The notes under the pieces were generated by a model that saw only the letters and a list, made by a program, of their open reading frames with translations, did not search any database and was not told the DNA's origin. The position numbers were made by a program, and so were the translations under genes. A DNA stretch of 64,000 bases, from the NCBI GenBank assembly GCA_964569315.1, contig CAZMUZ010000004.1:1-64000 (forward strand), in the 5' to 3' direction. Positions 1 to 7,977 of this stretch are shown here, piece by piece. This DNA is from CADEFF01 sp964569315. Lineage in GTDB: Bacteria > Pseudomonadota > Alphaproteobacteria > Dongiales > Dongiaceae. Numbering within the stretch: the stretch's first letter is position 1; the number at the start of each line of letters is the position of its first letter.

Positions 1-509
1 TCCGGCGGCGAAGGCCACTCGCCGAGCGCGTCGCGCGCCATCATCACCTGGCCGATGATCTCGGCGGGGCCGAGATTGCGCACCAGGCGCTGGGTGCCGG
101 TATGGCAGAATTTGCAGGTGAGGGTGCAGCCGACCTGGGAGGAGACGCAGAGCGTGCCGCGATCCTCCTCCGGGATGTGCACGCTCTCGACTTCCTGGCC
201 GTCCACGAAGCGCAGCAGCCATTTGCGCGTGCCGTCGATCGACTGGCGGTCGATCGCGACCGTCGGCCGCCCGACCGTGGCGCGTTCGGCGAGCTTGGCG
301 CGGAAGGCTTTGGCGAGCGAGGTCATGGCGTCGAAATCGGTCGCGCCGCGGTGATAGATCCAGTGCCAGAGCTGCCGCGCGCGAAAGGCCGGCTCGCCCA
401 GGGAGGCCGCGAATGCCTCCAGCTCCGCGCGATCGAGCCCGATCAGCTCGGTGCGGCCGTCGCCTGCGACGGGCGGGGCGAATTGCTGGGAATGTCCGGC
501 GGTGCTCAT
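1..509 (-). CDS. rlmN: RlmN: 23S rRNA (A2503-C2) / tRNA (A37-C2) methyltransferase, N-terminal part
   Basis: A radical-SAM enzyme that adds a methyl group to C2 of adenosine 2503 in 23S rRNA and of A37 in some tRNAs. The visible 169 codons include the N-terminal RlmN accessory domain and the radical-SAM motif C-x3-C-x2-C (Cys128, Cys132, Cys135 in GCTLTCKFCHTG), preceded by the family hallmark CVSSQVGC. The remaining half of the protein, with the resolving cysteine, lies beyond position 1. The start is the ATG at 509, whose N-terminus MSTAGHSQQF leads into the conserved domain after about 25 residues. It follows the ialB-like gene on the same strand after 63 bases, an arrangement I recall from other alphaproteobacteria. 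Identification is firm; only the C-terminus is unseen. Confidence 0.95.
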   Translation of the reverse strand, partial: MSTAGHSQQFAPPVAGDGRTELIGLDRAELEAFAASLGEPAFRARQLWHWIYHRGATDFDAMTSLAKAFRAKLAERATVGRPTVAIDRQSIDGTRKWLLRFVDGQEVESVHIPEEDRGTLCVSSQVGCTLTCKFCHTGTQRLVRNLGPAEIIGQVMMARDALGEWPSPP

Positions 510-572
510 CGTTCGTCGCTCGTCTCAAAGGGGCCTTAACCGCCGCGGCCCCTCCCGAGCGGTCGCGAGGGC

Positions 573-1085
573 TCAGTTCGGGCGCGGACAGGTCGCGTCG
601 ATCGTCTCGAGCGCCTTGCCGAAGCCGGTCAGCGAATAGGTATCGACCGTGTCGGTGCCGCGCGTCGAGGTGCCGCGCACGATCATGGTCTTGCCGATCT
701 TCATCGCATCGACCAGCCGCGCATCGTCGTTTTCCTGCGCCCAGGCCGTATTGCCCTGGGTGTAGAGGGTGAAGGTCTGACCGTCAATCTCGACCTCGAC
801 GCTGCCGTTCGGTTTGTAGTCGTAGCCCGCGGTGAAACTCACGATACCGAAGGAATTCTGCGCCGGGCGATGGGTGATCAGCACATAGACGTCGCCGCGC
901 CGGGTATAATTGCCTTCCTTCCGCGACGGTTCGCTCAGGATGTAGCAGGCGGTGCTGCCGTTCTCGTCGAACTTCATCGCAGACCAGGAACCGGACTTGC
1001 CGATCTGTTCCGGCGCCTGGGCGAAGCTCGCGCTGGCCATCGCCAGCAGGGCCGCGCCGGTCATTGCGAAGAGCAGCTTCCGCAT
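573..1085 (-). CDS. Invasion-associated locus B (IalB) family secreted protein
   Basis: A 170-residue exported protein of the IalB family (PF06776), named after Bartonella IalB; its molecular role outside Bartonella is unknown. Residues 1-23 (MRKLLFAMTGAALLAMASASFAQ) form a clear Sec signal peptide. The mature part has the family pattern of a short beta-rich domain with one cysteine near the middle (STACYIL) and one near the C-terminus (DATCP), which could form a disulfide. I chose the ATG at 1085 because AGGTGAGG lies just upstream and the signal peptide starts there; the open frame runs 39 codons further but that part is not protein-like. It precedes rlmN on the same strand. Confidence 0.85.
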   Translation of the reverse strand: MRKLLFAMTGAALLAMASASFAQAPEQIGKSGSWSAMKFDENGSTACYILSEPSRKEGNYTRRGDVYVLITHRPAQNSFGIVSFTAGYDYKPNGSVEVEIDGQTFTLYTQGNTAWAQENDDARLVDAMKIGKTMIVRGTSTRGTDTVDTYSLTGFGKALETIDATCPRPN

Positions 1086-1286
1086 CAACCTCACCTGACG
1101 TTCCGCCGATTCCCGGGGGAAGCGGCACAATTTTGCCTTAATTGACAACGAGTTGGGCGCCGTCCTTGAGCGCCATTTAAGCAGCTTTATACGGCCCCGC
1201 AAGAGCCAATTGGTTACCGGGGATCAAGCCCATGTGAAATGGGTCACGGGAGAAGCCGCAGAGCAGGCAGGGGGTCAACCCGGGGA

Positions 1287-1838
1287 TCAGGAGTTGGTTT
1301 CAACCGTGCCGCGCTTTTTCTTCCAGGGTGGCGTGCCATGGCGATGCGGCGGCAGGGGCGAGGCGGGGCCGCCGCTCCGGACCGGCCGCTCGGCGAAGCG
1401 CCCGAGCGAAATCATCCGGTCATACATCACCAGCGCGCCGGCGAGCGCGACATTGATGCAGAACTGCGTCGGAATGCGCACCACATGGTCGCAACGTTCG
1501 ATCAGCTCGGGCGAGAGGTCGTCGCGCTCGGCGCCGAGCACATAGGCGGCCCGTGCCGGATGGCGGAAGCTCGGCATCTCGATCGCATCCTCGCGGAACT
1601 CGAGCCCGACGAGCTGGCAGCCGCGCGGCAGGGCGAAGGCATCGAGATCGGGATAGTCGTGCAGCGGCAGGCTGGAGTCGGCGGCGGAGGTATCGGCGAG
1701 GCGCGTGTTCCGCACGTCGAACGCAGCGCCGATGGTGAAGATGAAGCTCGCGCCGAAGGCGTGCGCCGTGCGCATCAGGCTGCCGAGGTTCATCGGTTTG
1801 CTGATGCCTTCCACCCCGATTCCGAAATAGCCGCGCAT
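1287..1838 (-). CDS. TrmH/SpoU (SPOUT) family RNA methyltransferase
   Basis: A 183-residue SPOUT-fold methyltransferase expected to 2'-O-methylate a ribose in tRNA or rRNA using SAM. The three SpoU motifs are present: motif 1 NLGSLMRTAHAFGA near residue 20, motif 2 VLGAERDDLS near residue 120, and motif 3 RIPTQFCINVALAGALVMYD near residue 145. Motif 2 carries E-R-D-D-L in place of the more usual E-x-x-G-L. There is no N-terminal L30e-type substrate domain, so this is the short TrmH form and the target cannot be assigned. The start ATG at 1838 gives the expected N-terminus MRGYFGIGVE; longer readings would run into the divergent asparaginase gene. The C-terminal tail is basic and proline-rich. 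Confidence 0.85.
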   Translation of the reverse strand: MRGYFGIGVEGISKPMNLGSLMRTAHAFGASFIFTIGAAFDVRNTRLADTSAADSSLPLHDYPDLDAFALPRGCQLVGLEFREDAIEMPSFRHPARAAYVLGAERDDLSPELIERCDHVVRIPTQFCINVALAGALVMYDRMISLGRFAERPVRSGGPASPLPPHRHGTPPWKKKRGTVETNS

Positions 1839-1905
1839 CGGCGGAGCGTTGCACGGCGTCCCGCGCCGAGGCAAGGTGAAGCCGTCTTTCGGGAGGAGCG
1901 GAATC

Positions 1906-3069
1906 ATGGCCAGGCGGCCGGGCGTCAAGAAGGCGAAGCGCGCGACCGCAAGGAAGCCCCGCGCCAAGGCGCCGAAGCGCGCGGCATCGCGGCGCGCGGT
2001 CAAGCCTGCCGCGAAGCGACCCGCGGCCCGGAAGAAGGCGGCATCGCCGAAGCGCCTCGCGGCGGCCAATCCGCTGCTGATCGAGGTGACGCGCGGCGAG
2101 ATGGTGGAGAGCCGGCATCGCGTCGCGGTCGCGATCGTCGATGCGCGCGGCAAGACGGTCGAAAGCTGGGGCGATGTCGGCCGGCCGATCTACGCGCGCT
2201 CGGCGATCAAGATGCTGCAGGCGCTGCCGCTGCTGGAAACCGGCGCCGCCGACCGTTATGCGCTCTCCGACCACGAGATCGCGCTCGCCTGTGCCTCGCA
2301 TAACGGCGAGGTCGAGCATACCGACCGCGTGGCGGGCTGGCTCGCCCGAGTCGGTCTTTCGCCGGCCGATCTCGAATGCGGCCCGCAGCTTCCTTACGAC
2401 GATGCGACCGCGCTGCGTCTCATCGCCAATGGCGGCGATGCGGCGCCGCTCTTCAACAACTGCTCCGGCAAGCATAGCGGCTTTCTCACCACGGCCCGGC
2501 ACCGCGAGGAGCCAACGAAGGGTTACATCCGCGCCGACCATCCGGTGCAGCGGCGGGTAAAGCGCACGCTCGAAGAGATGGGCGGGATCGATCTTTCGCG
2601 CGCGCCGGGCGGCATCGACGGCTGCGGAATTCCGGTCATCGGCATTCCGCTTCGCGCCATGGCGCTGGCGCTGGCGCGGATGGCGGATCCCGGCAGGCTG
2701 CCGGACGAGCGCCGCGCGGCCTCGGCGCGCATCGTCGCCGCGATCGGGCGCGCGCCTGCGATGCTCGGCGGCCGCGGTCGCTTCGGCACGCAGGTGATGC
2801 AGGCGACCGGTGGGCGGATGGTGCTGAAAGGCGGCGCGGAAGGGGTCTATGCGGCGATCCTCCCCAGCCTCGGCCTCGGCGTCGCGCTCAAGGCGGATGA
2901 CGGGGCGGGCCGCGCGGCCGAGACGGCGATGGCGCGCCTCCTCGTTCGGCTCCGGTTGCTGAGCGAACCTGAGTCGAGGAAGCTCGTCGAGCTGCTGACG
3001 CCGCCGGTCTTCAATCGCGCCGGCCTCGAGGTCGGGCGTGTCCGTCCGGTGGCAGGAGCCGGCTTCTGA
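1906..3069 (+). CDS. Asparaginase II family protein with a histone-H1-like basic N-terminal tail
   Basis: A 387-residue protein whose residues from about 53 on match the Asparaginase_II family (PF06089, Rhizobium etli thermolabile asparaginase type). Visible blocks are SRHRVAVAIVD, SWGDVGRPIYARSAIK, ALACASHNGE, NNCSGKHSGF and HPVQ. These proteins hydrolyse L-asparagine to aspartate and ammonia. Residues 1-50 are unusual: 22 Lys/Arg, rich in Ala and Pro, resembling bacterial H1-like tails. The start at 1906 has GGGAGGAG eight bases upstream and no ATG exists between the tail and the domain, so the tail looks real. The gene overlaps the next one by one base (TGATG), implying translational coupling. 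Confidence 0.88.
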   Translation: MARRPGVKKAKRATARKPRAKAPKRAASRRAVKPAAKRPAARKKAASPKRLAAANPLLIEVTRGEMVESRHRVAVAIVDARGKTVESWGDVGRPIYARSAIKMLQALPLLETGAADRYALSDHEIALACASHNGEVEHTDRVAGWLARVGLSPADLECGPQLPYDDATALRLIANGGDAAPLFNNCSGKHSGFLTTARHREEPTKGYIRADHPVQRRVKRTLEEMGGIDLSRAPGGIDGCGIPVIGIPLRAMALALARMADPGRLPDERRAASARIVAAIGRAPAMLGGRGRFGTQVMQATGGRMVLKGGAEGVYAAILPSLGLGVALKADDGAGRAAETAMARLLVRLRLLSEPESRKLVELLTPPVFNRAGLEVGRVRPVAGAGF

Positions 3070-4052
3070 TGCAGGCGATGCAGGCGCGCGGCTGGGGCGG
3101 GCTCGACCAACTCGTTCTTGCCGAGCTGCCCGATCCCGTGCCGGGCCCGGGCGAGGTGCTGATCGAGGTTGCCGCCGCCGGCCTCAATTTCGCCGACAGC
3201 CTCCTCATCGCCGGCAAGTATCAGGTGCGGCCGCAGCCGCCTTTCGTGCCGGGTTTCGAGGTGGCGGGGAAGGTCCGCGCCGTCGGCGCCGGCGTGACGC
3301 GGCTCCGTCCCGGCGAACGGGTGCTCGCGATCCTCGATGGCGGCGGCTATGCGGAGCTGGCGCTCGCCCTGGAGAAGGACGTGTTCCGCATCCCGGACGC
3401 GATGAGCTTCGCCGCCGCCGCCGGATTCGGGATCGCCTACGGCACCGCGCACGGCGCCTTCGCCTGGCGCGGCGATCTCAAGCCGGGCGAGGTCGCGCTG
3501 GTGCTGGGGGCCGCGGGCGGCGTCGGCCTCACCGCGGTCGAGGTCGCGAAGGCGATGGGCGCCACCGTCATCGCCGCCGCCGGCGGTCCGGAGAAGCTCG
3601 CCATCGCGAAGGCCCATGGCGCGGATCACCTGATCGATTACAAGGCGGACACGCTTCGCCAGCGCGTGAAGGAGATCTGCGACGGGCGGGGCGCCGACGT
3701 GGTGTTCGACCCGGTCGGCGGCGAGCTCTTCGACCAGGCGATGCGCACCGCCAACTGGAACGCGCGGCTCGTGGTGGTGGGGTTCGCGGGCGGCACCGTG
3801 CCGCAGATCCCGGCCAATATCCTGCTGGTGAAGAACCTCGCGGCGCTCGGGCTCTATTGGGGCTCCTATCGCGAGAAGGAACCGGCGCGCGTGTCAGGCT
3901 CGTTCCGGCAGCTTTTCCGCTGGTACGAGGAGGGAAAGCTGAAGCCGCTCGTCTCGAACCGGTATCGCCTCGCGGAGGCGCCCGAGGCGCTGACGCTGCT
4001 GACCGAGCGGCGCGCCACCGGCAAGGTGGTGCTGACCACCGGTCCCGGCTGA
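3069..4052 (+). CDS. Zinc-independent MDR family NADPH:quinone oxidoreductase
   Basis: A 327-residue medium-chain dehydrogenase/reductase of the quinone oxidoreductase (QOR) type, which reduces quinones or enones with NADPH in the cytoplasm. The N-terminal GroES-like fold has PGPGEVLIEV and GLNFADSL, where the N-F-A-D in place of a Cys/His zinc ligand argues against a catalytic zinc. The Rossmann motif is LGAAGGVGLTAVEVAKAMGA near residues 140-160, followed by the QOR block GADVVFDPVGG. Length is normal. The ATG shares its A with the asparaginase stop codon (TGATG). Context does not reveal a substrate. Confidence 0.9.
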   Translation: MQAMQARGWGGLDQLVLAELPDPVPGPGEVLIEVAAAGLNFADSLLIAGKYQVRPQPPFVPGFEVAGKVRAVGAGVTRLRPGERVLAILDGGGYAELALALEKDVFRIPDAMSFAAAAGFGIAYGTAHGAFAWRGDLKPGEVALVLGAAGGVGLTAVEVAKAMGATVIAAAGGPEKLAIAKAHGADHLIDYKADTLRQRVKEICDGRGADVVFDPVGGELFDQAMRTANWNARLVVVGFAGGTVPQIPANILLVKNLAALGLYWGSYREKEPARVSGSFRQLFRWYEEGKLKPLVSNRYRLAEAPEALTLLTERRATGKVVLTTGPG

Positions 4053-4066
4053 GCGGCAGCGGCGCC

Positions 4067-5317
4067 ATGGCCGATCCGATCCGCGACCAGTACGAGGCCT
4101 ATCCCTATCCGAGCCGCGATCCGAAGGACGAGAAGCGGCGGCTGATCGAGGGCTCGCCGAGCCATATCCTCGAGATCAACCACTATGTCTTCGCCGGCGC
4201 GCGCGATTTCCGCGCGCCCTTCCGCGCGCTCTTCGCCGGCGGCGGCACGGGCGACGGGCTCATCATGCTGGCGCAGCAGCTCGCCGATGCAGGCACGCCG
4301 GCCGAGCTCGTCCATCTCGACATCTCGACCGCCTCGCGCCGCATCGCCGAGGCGCGGGCGGCCGCGCGCAATCTCGACCGCATCCGCTTCGTGACCGGAT
4401 CGATCGAGACCCTCCCGACGCTCGGGCTCGGCCGGTTCGACTACATCGATTGCTGCGGCGTGCTGCATCATCTGCCGGAGCCCGAGGCCGGGCTTCGTCA
4501 CCTCGCGGCGGCGCTGGCACCCGGCGGCGGGATGGGGCTCATGGTCTATGGCGCGCTGGGGCGGACCGGCGTCTATCCGATGCAGTCGCTGATCCGCGCG
4601 ATCGCGCCCGGGGAGGGCGCCGCCGACCGGATCGCCGTCGCCAGGCGCCTGCTGCGCCATTTGCCGGCGACCAACTGGCTCGCGCGCAACCCCGCGGTCG
4701 GCGACCATCTCAACCAGGGCGATGCGGGCCTCTACGACCTGCTGCTCCATGCGCAGGATCGCGCCTATCTCGTGCCGGCGCTGCGCGATCTCCTGGAGGG
4801 CGCCGGCCTCGCGCTTGCGGGCTTCGTCGAGCCCTGGCGCTATCGGCCGGAAAGCTATGTGTCGGACCGGCCGCTCCAGGCGCGGTTTGCGGCGCTCGAT
4901 CCCTGGGGCCGCGCGGCGGCGGCGGAGAGCCTCGCCGGCAATCTCAAGACCCACATGCTCTATGCCGTGCCCGAAGCGCGCGCCGGCACGAGCGTCGCGG
5001 ACGGCAGCCGGGCGGAGGCCGTGCCGGTGCTGCGCGGCCTCGATGGGCCCGGCTTCGCGCGCCAGCTCAAGCCCGGCGGAAGCCTCACCCTCAAGAGCGA
5101 CGGGCTCGAGCTGCGGTTTCCGACGCCTGACGGTGCCGGGCCGATCCTCGCCGAGATCGACGGGCGGCGGAGCCGTGCCGAGATCGGCGAGCGGTTGCGG
5201 GCGGCGGAGCCCGGGCGCTGGCAGGGCGCGCGGTTCGACGCCGCCTTCGAGGCGACCTCGGGCTTCTTCACCGGCCTCAATCGCCTTTTCTTCGGCGGCC
5301 TGCCGGGGAGGCGCTAG
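4067..5317 (+). CDS. Class I SAM-dependent methyltransferase with extra C-terminal domain
   Basis: A 416-residue protein. Residues 1-20 contain DQYEAYPYPSRDP, a signature seen at the start of a bacterial methyltransferase family. The SAM-binding core follows, with motif I around FAGGGTGDGLIMLA (residues 63-77), an acidic residue in VHLDIS, and CCGVLHHLPEPEAGLRHLA. Residues from about 310 to the end form a second region (GRSEAEI-like GRRSRAEIGERL) that may be a PqqD-like or substrate-recognition part. The target is unknown. The start at 4067 lies 14 bases after the quinone oxidoreductase stop, so the three genes 1906-5317 are probably one transcript. Confidence 0.75.
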   Translation: MADPIRDQYEAYPYPSRDPKDEKRRLIEGSPSHILEINHYVFAGARDFRAPFRALFAGGGTGDGLIMLAQQLADAGTPAELVHLDISTASRRIAEARAAARNLDRIRFVTGSIETLPTLGLGRFDYIDCCGVLHHLPEPEAGLRHLAAALAPGGGMGLMVYGALGRTGVYPMQSLIRAIAPGEGAADRIAVARRLLRHLPATNWLARNPAVGDHLNQGDAGLYDLLLHAQDRAYLVPALRDLLEGAGLALAGFVEPWRYRPESYVSDRPLQARFAALDPWGRAAAAESLAGNLKTHMLYAVPEARAGTSVADGSRAEAVPVLRGLDGPGFARQLKPGGSLTLKSDGLELRFPTPDGAGPILAEIDGRRSRAEIGERLRAAEPGRWQGARFDAAFEATSGFFTGLNRLFFGGLPGRR

Positions 5318-5354
5318 CTCCAGGCCGCCGGGACGATCGGGGCCGTACCCCGGC

Positions 5355-5404
5355 CCGTCGCAACGCCACCGTCGCAAAACACCTGTTGCAAACGACCGTC
5401 ACAA
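5355..5404 (+). repeat. Four 9-bp direct repeats at 14/14/13-bp spacing
   Basis: Four near-identical 9-mers start at 5355 (CCGTCGCAA), 5369 (CCGTCGCAA), 5383 (CTGTTGCAA) and 5396 (CCGTCACAA). The regular spacing of 14, 14 and 13 bases resembles an array of regulator half-sites or iterons. It lies 60 bases ahead of the PmtA-like gene at 5464 and 38 bases after the preceding stop. No regulator gene is adjacent, so the binding protein is unknown. The third unit contains TTGCAA, which could also serve as a -35 element. Confidence 0.6.
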
Positions 5405-5463
5405 AACTGTGGTAGAGGCGGTCCGGCTTGCCGATCCCATGCTAAATTCGCGCAAACGAGGTC

Positions 5464-6102
5464 ATGAGTCCGATGCCCCGTAACGGTCATCCGAGTCATC
5501 TCGCTACCTGGCTCCGGATCTGGATCAGGAATCCTTTGCGAATCGGCGCCATCGTGCCGAGCAGCGACGAGCTCGCGCGCGCCATGGCGGCGCTGGTGCC
5601 CGACGGCGCGGGACCGGTGGTCGAGCTCGGCGGCGGCACCGGCGCCATCACGCGGGGGCTGCTCGGTGCCGGAATCGGCCCCGCCGATCTGGTCGTGATC
5701 GAGCGCGATCCGACGCTGCATGCGCTGCTGCAGGCGCAGTTCCCGAACCTCCGCGTGCTGCGGGGCGATGCGACCGAGCTGCCGGCGCTGCTGGAACCGC
5801 TCGGTCTTCCGCCCGCGCGGGCCGTTGTCTCGGGCCTGCCGCTGCTCGCCATGCCGCAGGAGCTGCAGCATCGGATCGTCGCCGCGGCGCTGGCGGTGAT
5901 GGCGGCCGACGCGCCGCTCATCCAGTTCACCTACGGGCTCTTCTCGCCCGTCGATCGTTCGAAATTCGGTCTCGAAGGGAAGGTGGCGCGGCGGGTTTTC
6001 GCCAACCTGCCGCCGGCCAATGTGTGGCGCTACTATCGCGCCGCGGCGCGGGACCGCTCGGCCTCGGCGTCGCGCGCTGCGCCGGTCTCCAGCAGGAAAT
6101 AG
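5464..6102 (+). CDS. PmtA-like class I SAM methyltransferase (phospholipid N-methyltransferase family)
   Basis: A 212-residue methyltransferase resembling the Rhizobium/Rhodobacter PmtA group and rRNA-dimethylase-like proteins. The N-terminus has RNPLRIGAIVPSSDELARAMA, typical of the group. SAM motif I is VVELGGGTGAITRGLL near residue 50, the acidic motif is VVIERDP, and GDATELP follows. Members methylate phosphatidylethanolamine toward phosphatidylcholine, but many relatives are uncharacterised, so the substrate is inferred only. The start ATG at 5464 has GAGG five bases upstream; a second in-frame ATG is at 5473. The last 70 bases overlap the convergent DinB gene. Confidence 0.7.
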   Translation: MSPMPRNGHPSHLATWLRIWIRNPLRIGAIVPSSDELARAMAALVPDGAGPVVELGGGTGAITRGLLGAGIGPADLVVIERDPTLHALLQAQFPNLRVLRGDATELPALLEPLGLPPARAVVSGLPLLAMPQELQHRIVAAALAVMAADAPLIQFTYGLFSPVDRSKFGLEGKVARRVFANLPPANVWRYYRAAARDRSASASRAAPVSSRK

Positions 6103-6578
6103 AGCAGGTCGAGCGGCGGCGGCGGGACGCGCGTGTCGGACAGCATCGCATGCGCCTGGCCGCGGTGATGGGTCTGGTGATTGAAGAAATGCGCGACCGC
6201 CCAGCCGAGCGGCAGCCGCTTCGGGGCGCCCGACATGTCGCGGTAGCAAAGCGCGGACTCGAGCCGGTCTTCGGTCAGATCGCCGACAACGTCGAGGATT
6301 CGCCGGTCCTCCGTCTCGCGCGCGGCGCGAAGCGTCGCGAAATCCGCGTGCAGAATCTGGTCGAGGCGCTCGAGGCCATGCTCGGTGCCGGCGAAGCGCG
6401 CGAGCCAGATCCGGTCGGCGACCAGCATATGGTTCAGCGTCTTCTTCAGCGAGCCGAAGAAACCGCTGCGCGGCGCTTCCCACGCCGCCACGCTAAGGCC
6501 GGCGACGGCGTCGAAAAGCCGCCGGTTGGCCCATTGGTTGTAGCGGGCCAACCGGCTGAAGTCGGGAAGGTCGGACAT
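6033..6578 (-). CDS. DinB family protein
   Basis: A 181-residue four-helix-bundle protein of the DinB/YfiT superfamily, many members of which are metal-dependent thiol S-transferases or of unknown function. The family pattern is visible: YNQWANRRLFDAV near residue 15, a first His in LNHMLVADRIWLARF (around residue 50), and the second metal site in FFNHQTHHRGQAHAML (around residue 135). All three expected histidines are present. It ends 70 bases inside the 3' end of the PmtA-like gene on the other strand. Its start is 18 bases downstream of the end of the DUF1127 gene, so the two may be co-transcribed. The substrate is unknown. Confidence 0.85.
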   Translation of the reverse strand: MSDLPDFSRLARYNQWANRRLFDAVAGLSVAAWEAPRSGFFGSLKKTLNHMLVADRIWLARFAGTEHGLERLDQILHADFATLRAARETEDRRILDVVGDLTEDRLESALCYRDMSGAPKRLPLGWAVAHFFNHQTHHRGQAHAMLSDTRVPPPPLDLLYFLLETGAARDAEAERSRAAAR

Positions 6579-6596
6579 GACGCGCCTGCCCCGGGG

Positions 6597-6845
6597 TCAG
6601 GGCAGCCAGAAAGGCTTGCGGGCCTCACTCTCCACATCGGAACGCGACAGGCCGACATCGTGCAGCATGTGGTCGTCCAGCATGCGCAACTGGTGCCTCT
6701 CCCGGGCGCGGTCGTGCCACTGGGCGAGGCGGTCGAAAGCGGTCACGAGCAGCTTTTCGGGCAGCCCGAAGACCGAATGGAACAACTCGGGAACGATGCC
6801 CCGCCCGGAGGCGGCACGGTCGCGGGTCGGAATCTGCGTTACCAT
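6597..6845 (-). CDS. DUF1127 domain-containing small protein
   Basis: An 82-residue protein ending in the DUF1127 (YjiS-like) domain: WHDRARERHQLRMLDDHMLHDVGLSRSDVESEARKPFW, here broken by normal family variation and rich in Arg. Small DUF1127 proteins in Agrobacterium and Rhodobacter have been linked to phosphate metabolism, RNA turnover and stress responses and may bind RNA, but the role here is inference. The start at 6845 has GAGGT six bases upstream. It is divergent from the LysR gene, separated by 170 bases that carry a dyad operator at the LysR side. This layout is typical of a LysR regulator and a target gene. Confidence 0.85.
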   Translation of the reverse strand: MVTQIPTRDRAASGRGIVPELFHSVFGLPEKLLVTAFDRLAQWHDRARERHQLRMLDDHMLHDVGLSRSDVESEARKPFWLP

Positions 6846-6975
6846 TTCTTTACCTCACAGGTTGCGTTGGTCGTTGCTGCGGGAAGTCAGGTGGTAATAT
6901 CGAAAGGCAGCTTCTGTTTCTTCCCGTTTCTTGCGAGAACATGCCTCTTGCCGGGACGGGCCACAAACGATAGTT

Positions 6976-7014
6976 TCTCATCTGATCTGTTAGTATATCT
7001 CATATGTTTTGAGA
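6976..7014 (+). promoter_or_regulatory. Putative LysR operator: palindrome abutting the gcvA-like start codon
   Basis: Positions 6998-7014 form a perfect dyad TCTCA-N7-TGAGA, which contains the LysR-type T-N11-A motif (TCATATGTTTTGA). A second TCTCA half-site lies 22 bases upstream at 6976-6980. The dyad ends two bases before the ATG of the LysR gene, exactly where its ribosome-binding site should be, and no good Shine-Dalgarno sequence is visible otherwise. This fits autorepression and control of the divergent DUF1127 gene. Confidence 0.5.
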
Positions 7015-7015
7015 C

Positions 7016-7930
7016 ATGGCCGAGCGCCTCCCGCCCCTCAAGGCGATTCATTATTTCGCCTGCGCCGCCCGCCTCCTGAGCTTCAGCAAGGCGGCGGAGG
7101 AGCTGAATGTGACGCACAGCGCGGTCAGCCATCAGGTCAAGGCGCTGGAAGAATGGCTCGGGGTGAAGCTCTTCCGCCGCGCCAACCGGCAGGTGATCCT
7201 GACCGAGGCGGGCCAGGCCTATCTGAAGCCGGTGCAGGAAGCGTTCGAGCGGCTGGGCGACGCCTCGCGGCAGTTGAAGCGGCGCGAGCAGTCGGGCCCG
7301 CTCACCGTCAGCACCAGCCCCTCGCTCGCGGCCAAATGGCTGGTGCCGCATCTGCGCGGCTTCTACGAGACGCATCCCGACATCGACGTGCGCATCTCGG
7401 CGACGAGCCGCCTCACCGAATTCGACCGCGAGGATGTCGACGTCGCGATCCGCTCGGGCCGCGGCGCCTGGCCCGGCGTCACGGTCGAGAAGCTGCTGGA
7501 GGAGGATTTCTTCCCGGTCTGCAGCCCCGCCCTGCTGCGGAACGGGCCGCCGCTGCGCGAACCGAAGGATCTCGCGAAGCACACCTGGCTCATCGATTAC
7601 GACTGGCCGCAGGACATGTGGGGCCGCTGGCTCGAGGCGGTCGGCGCGGCGAAGCTGCGGCCGCAGCGATCGCTCAGCTTCAACTACTCGACCCTGATGC
7701 TGCAGGCGGCGATCGACGGTATCGGCGTTGCGCTCAGCGCCGGCGTGCTGGTGGCGGACGACCTCGCCGCCAAGCGGCTGGTGAAGCCGCTCAAGGGCTC
7801 CTTCGCGACCGATCTCGGCTATTACCTCGTCGGCCCCCCGGGTGCCTTCGAGCGCCCCAAGGTCGCCGCCTTCCGCGACTGGCTCCGGAAGGAGGCCGCC
7901 GAGACGATCCGTCTCGCTTCATCGGGCTGA
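7016..7930 (+). CDS. LysR family transcriptional regulator, GcvA type
   Basis: A 304-residue LysR-type regulator. The N-terminal winged helix-turn-helix (residues 1-60) has the GcvA-group signature RLPPLKAIHYF, LSFSKAAEELNVTHSAVSHQVKALE and FRRANRQVILTEAG. The C-terminal LysR substrate domain (PBP2 GcvA-like) spans about residues 92-295. Divergent partner is the DUF1127 gene; 47 bases downstream on the same strand begins the nitrile hydratase-like operon, which it may also control. The effector is unknown; GcvA itself senses glycine in the glycine-cleavage system, but no gcv gene is in the window. The start is fixed by alignment with the family N-terminus. Confidence 0.88.
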   Translation: MAERLPPLKAIHYFACAARLLSFSKAAEELNVTHSAVSHQVKALEEWLGVKLFRRANRQVILTEAGQAYLKPVQEAFERLGDASRQLKRREQSGPLTVSTSPSLAAKWLVPHLRGFYETHPDIDVRISATSRLTEFDREDVDVAIRSGRGAWPGVTVEKLLEEDFFPVCSPALLRNGPPLREPKDLAKHTWLIDYDWPQDMWGRWLEAVGAAKLRPQRSLSFNYSTLMLQAAIDGIGVALSAGVLVADDLAAKRLVKPLKGSFATDLGYYLVGPPGAFERPKVAAFRDWLRKEAAETIRLASSG

Positions 7931-7977
7931 GCGTCTCTGCTAGGCTTTCCGGCGCCAGCAACGAAGCGGAGGCTCCC

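Noticed and set aside
5355..5404. Replication-origin or plasmid iteron interpretation of the repeat array
   Set aside because: No DnaA box, repA/parA or AT-rich unwinding region nearby; an operator is the simpler reading.
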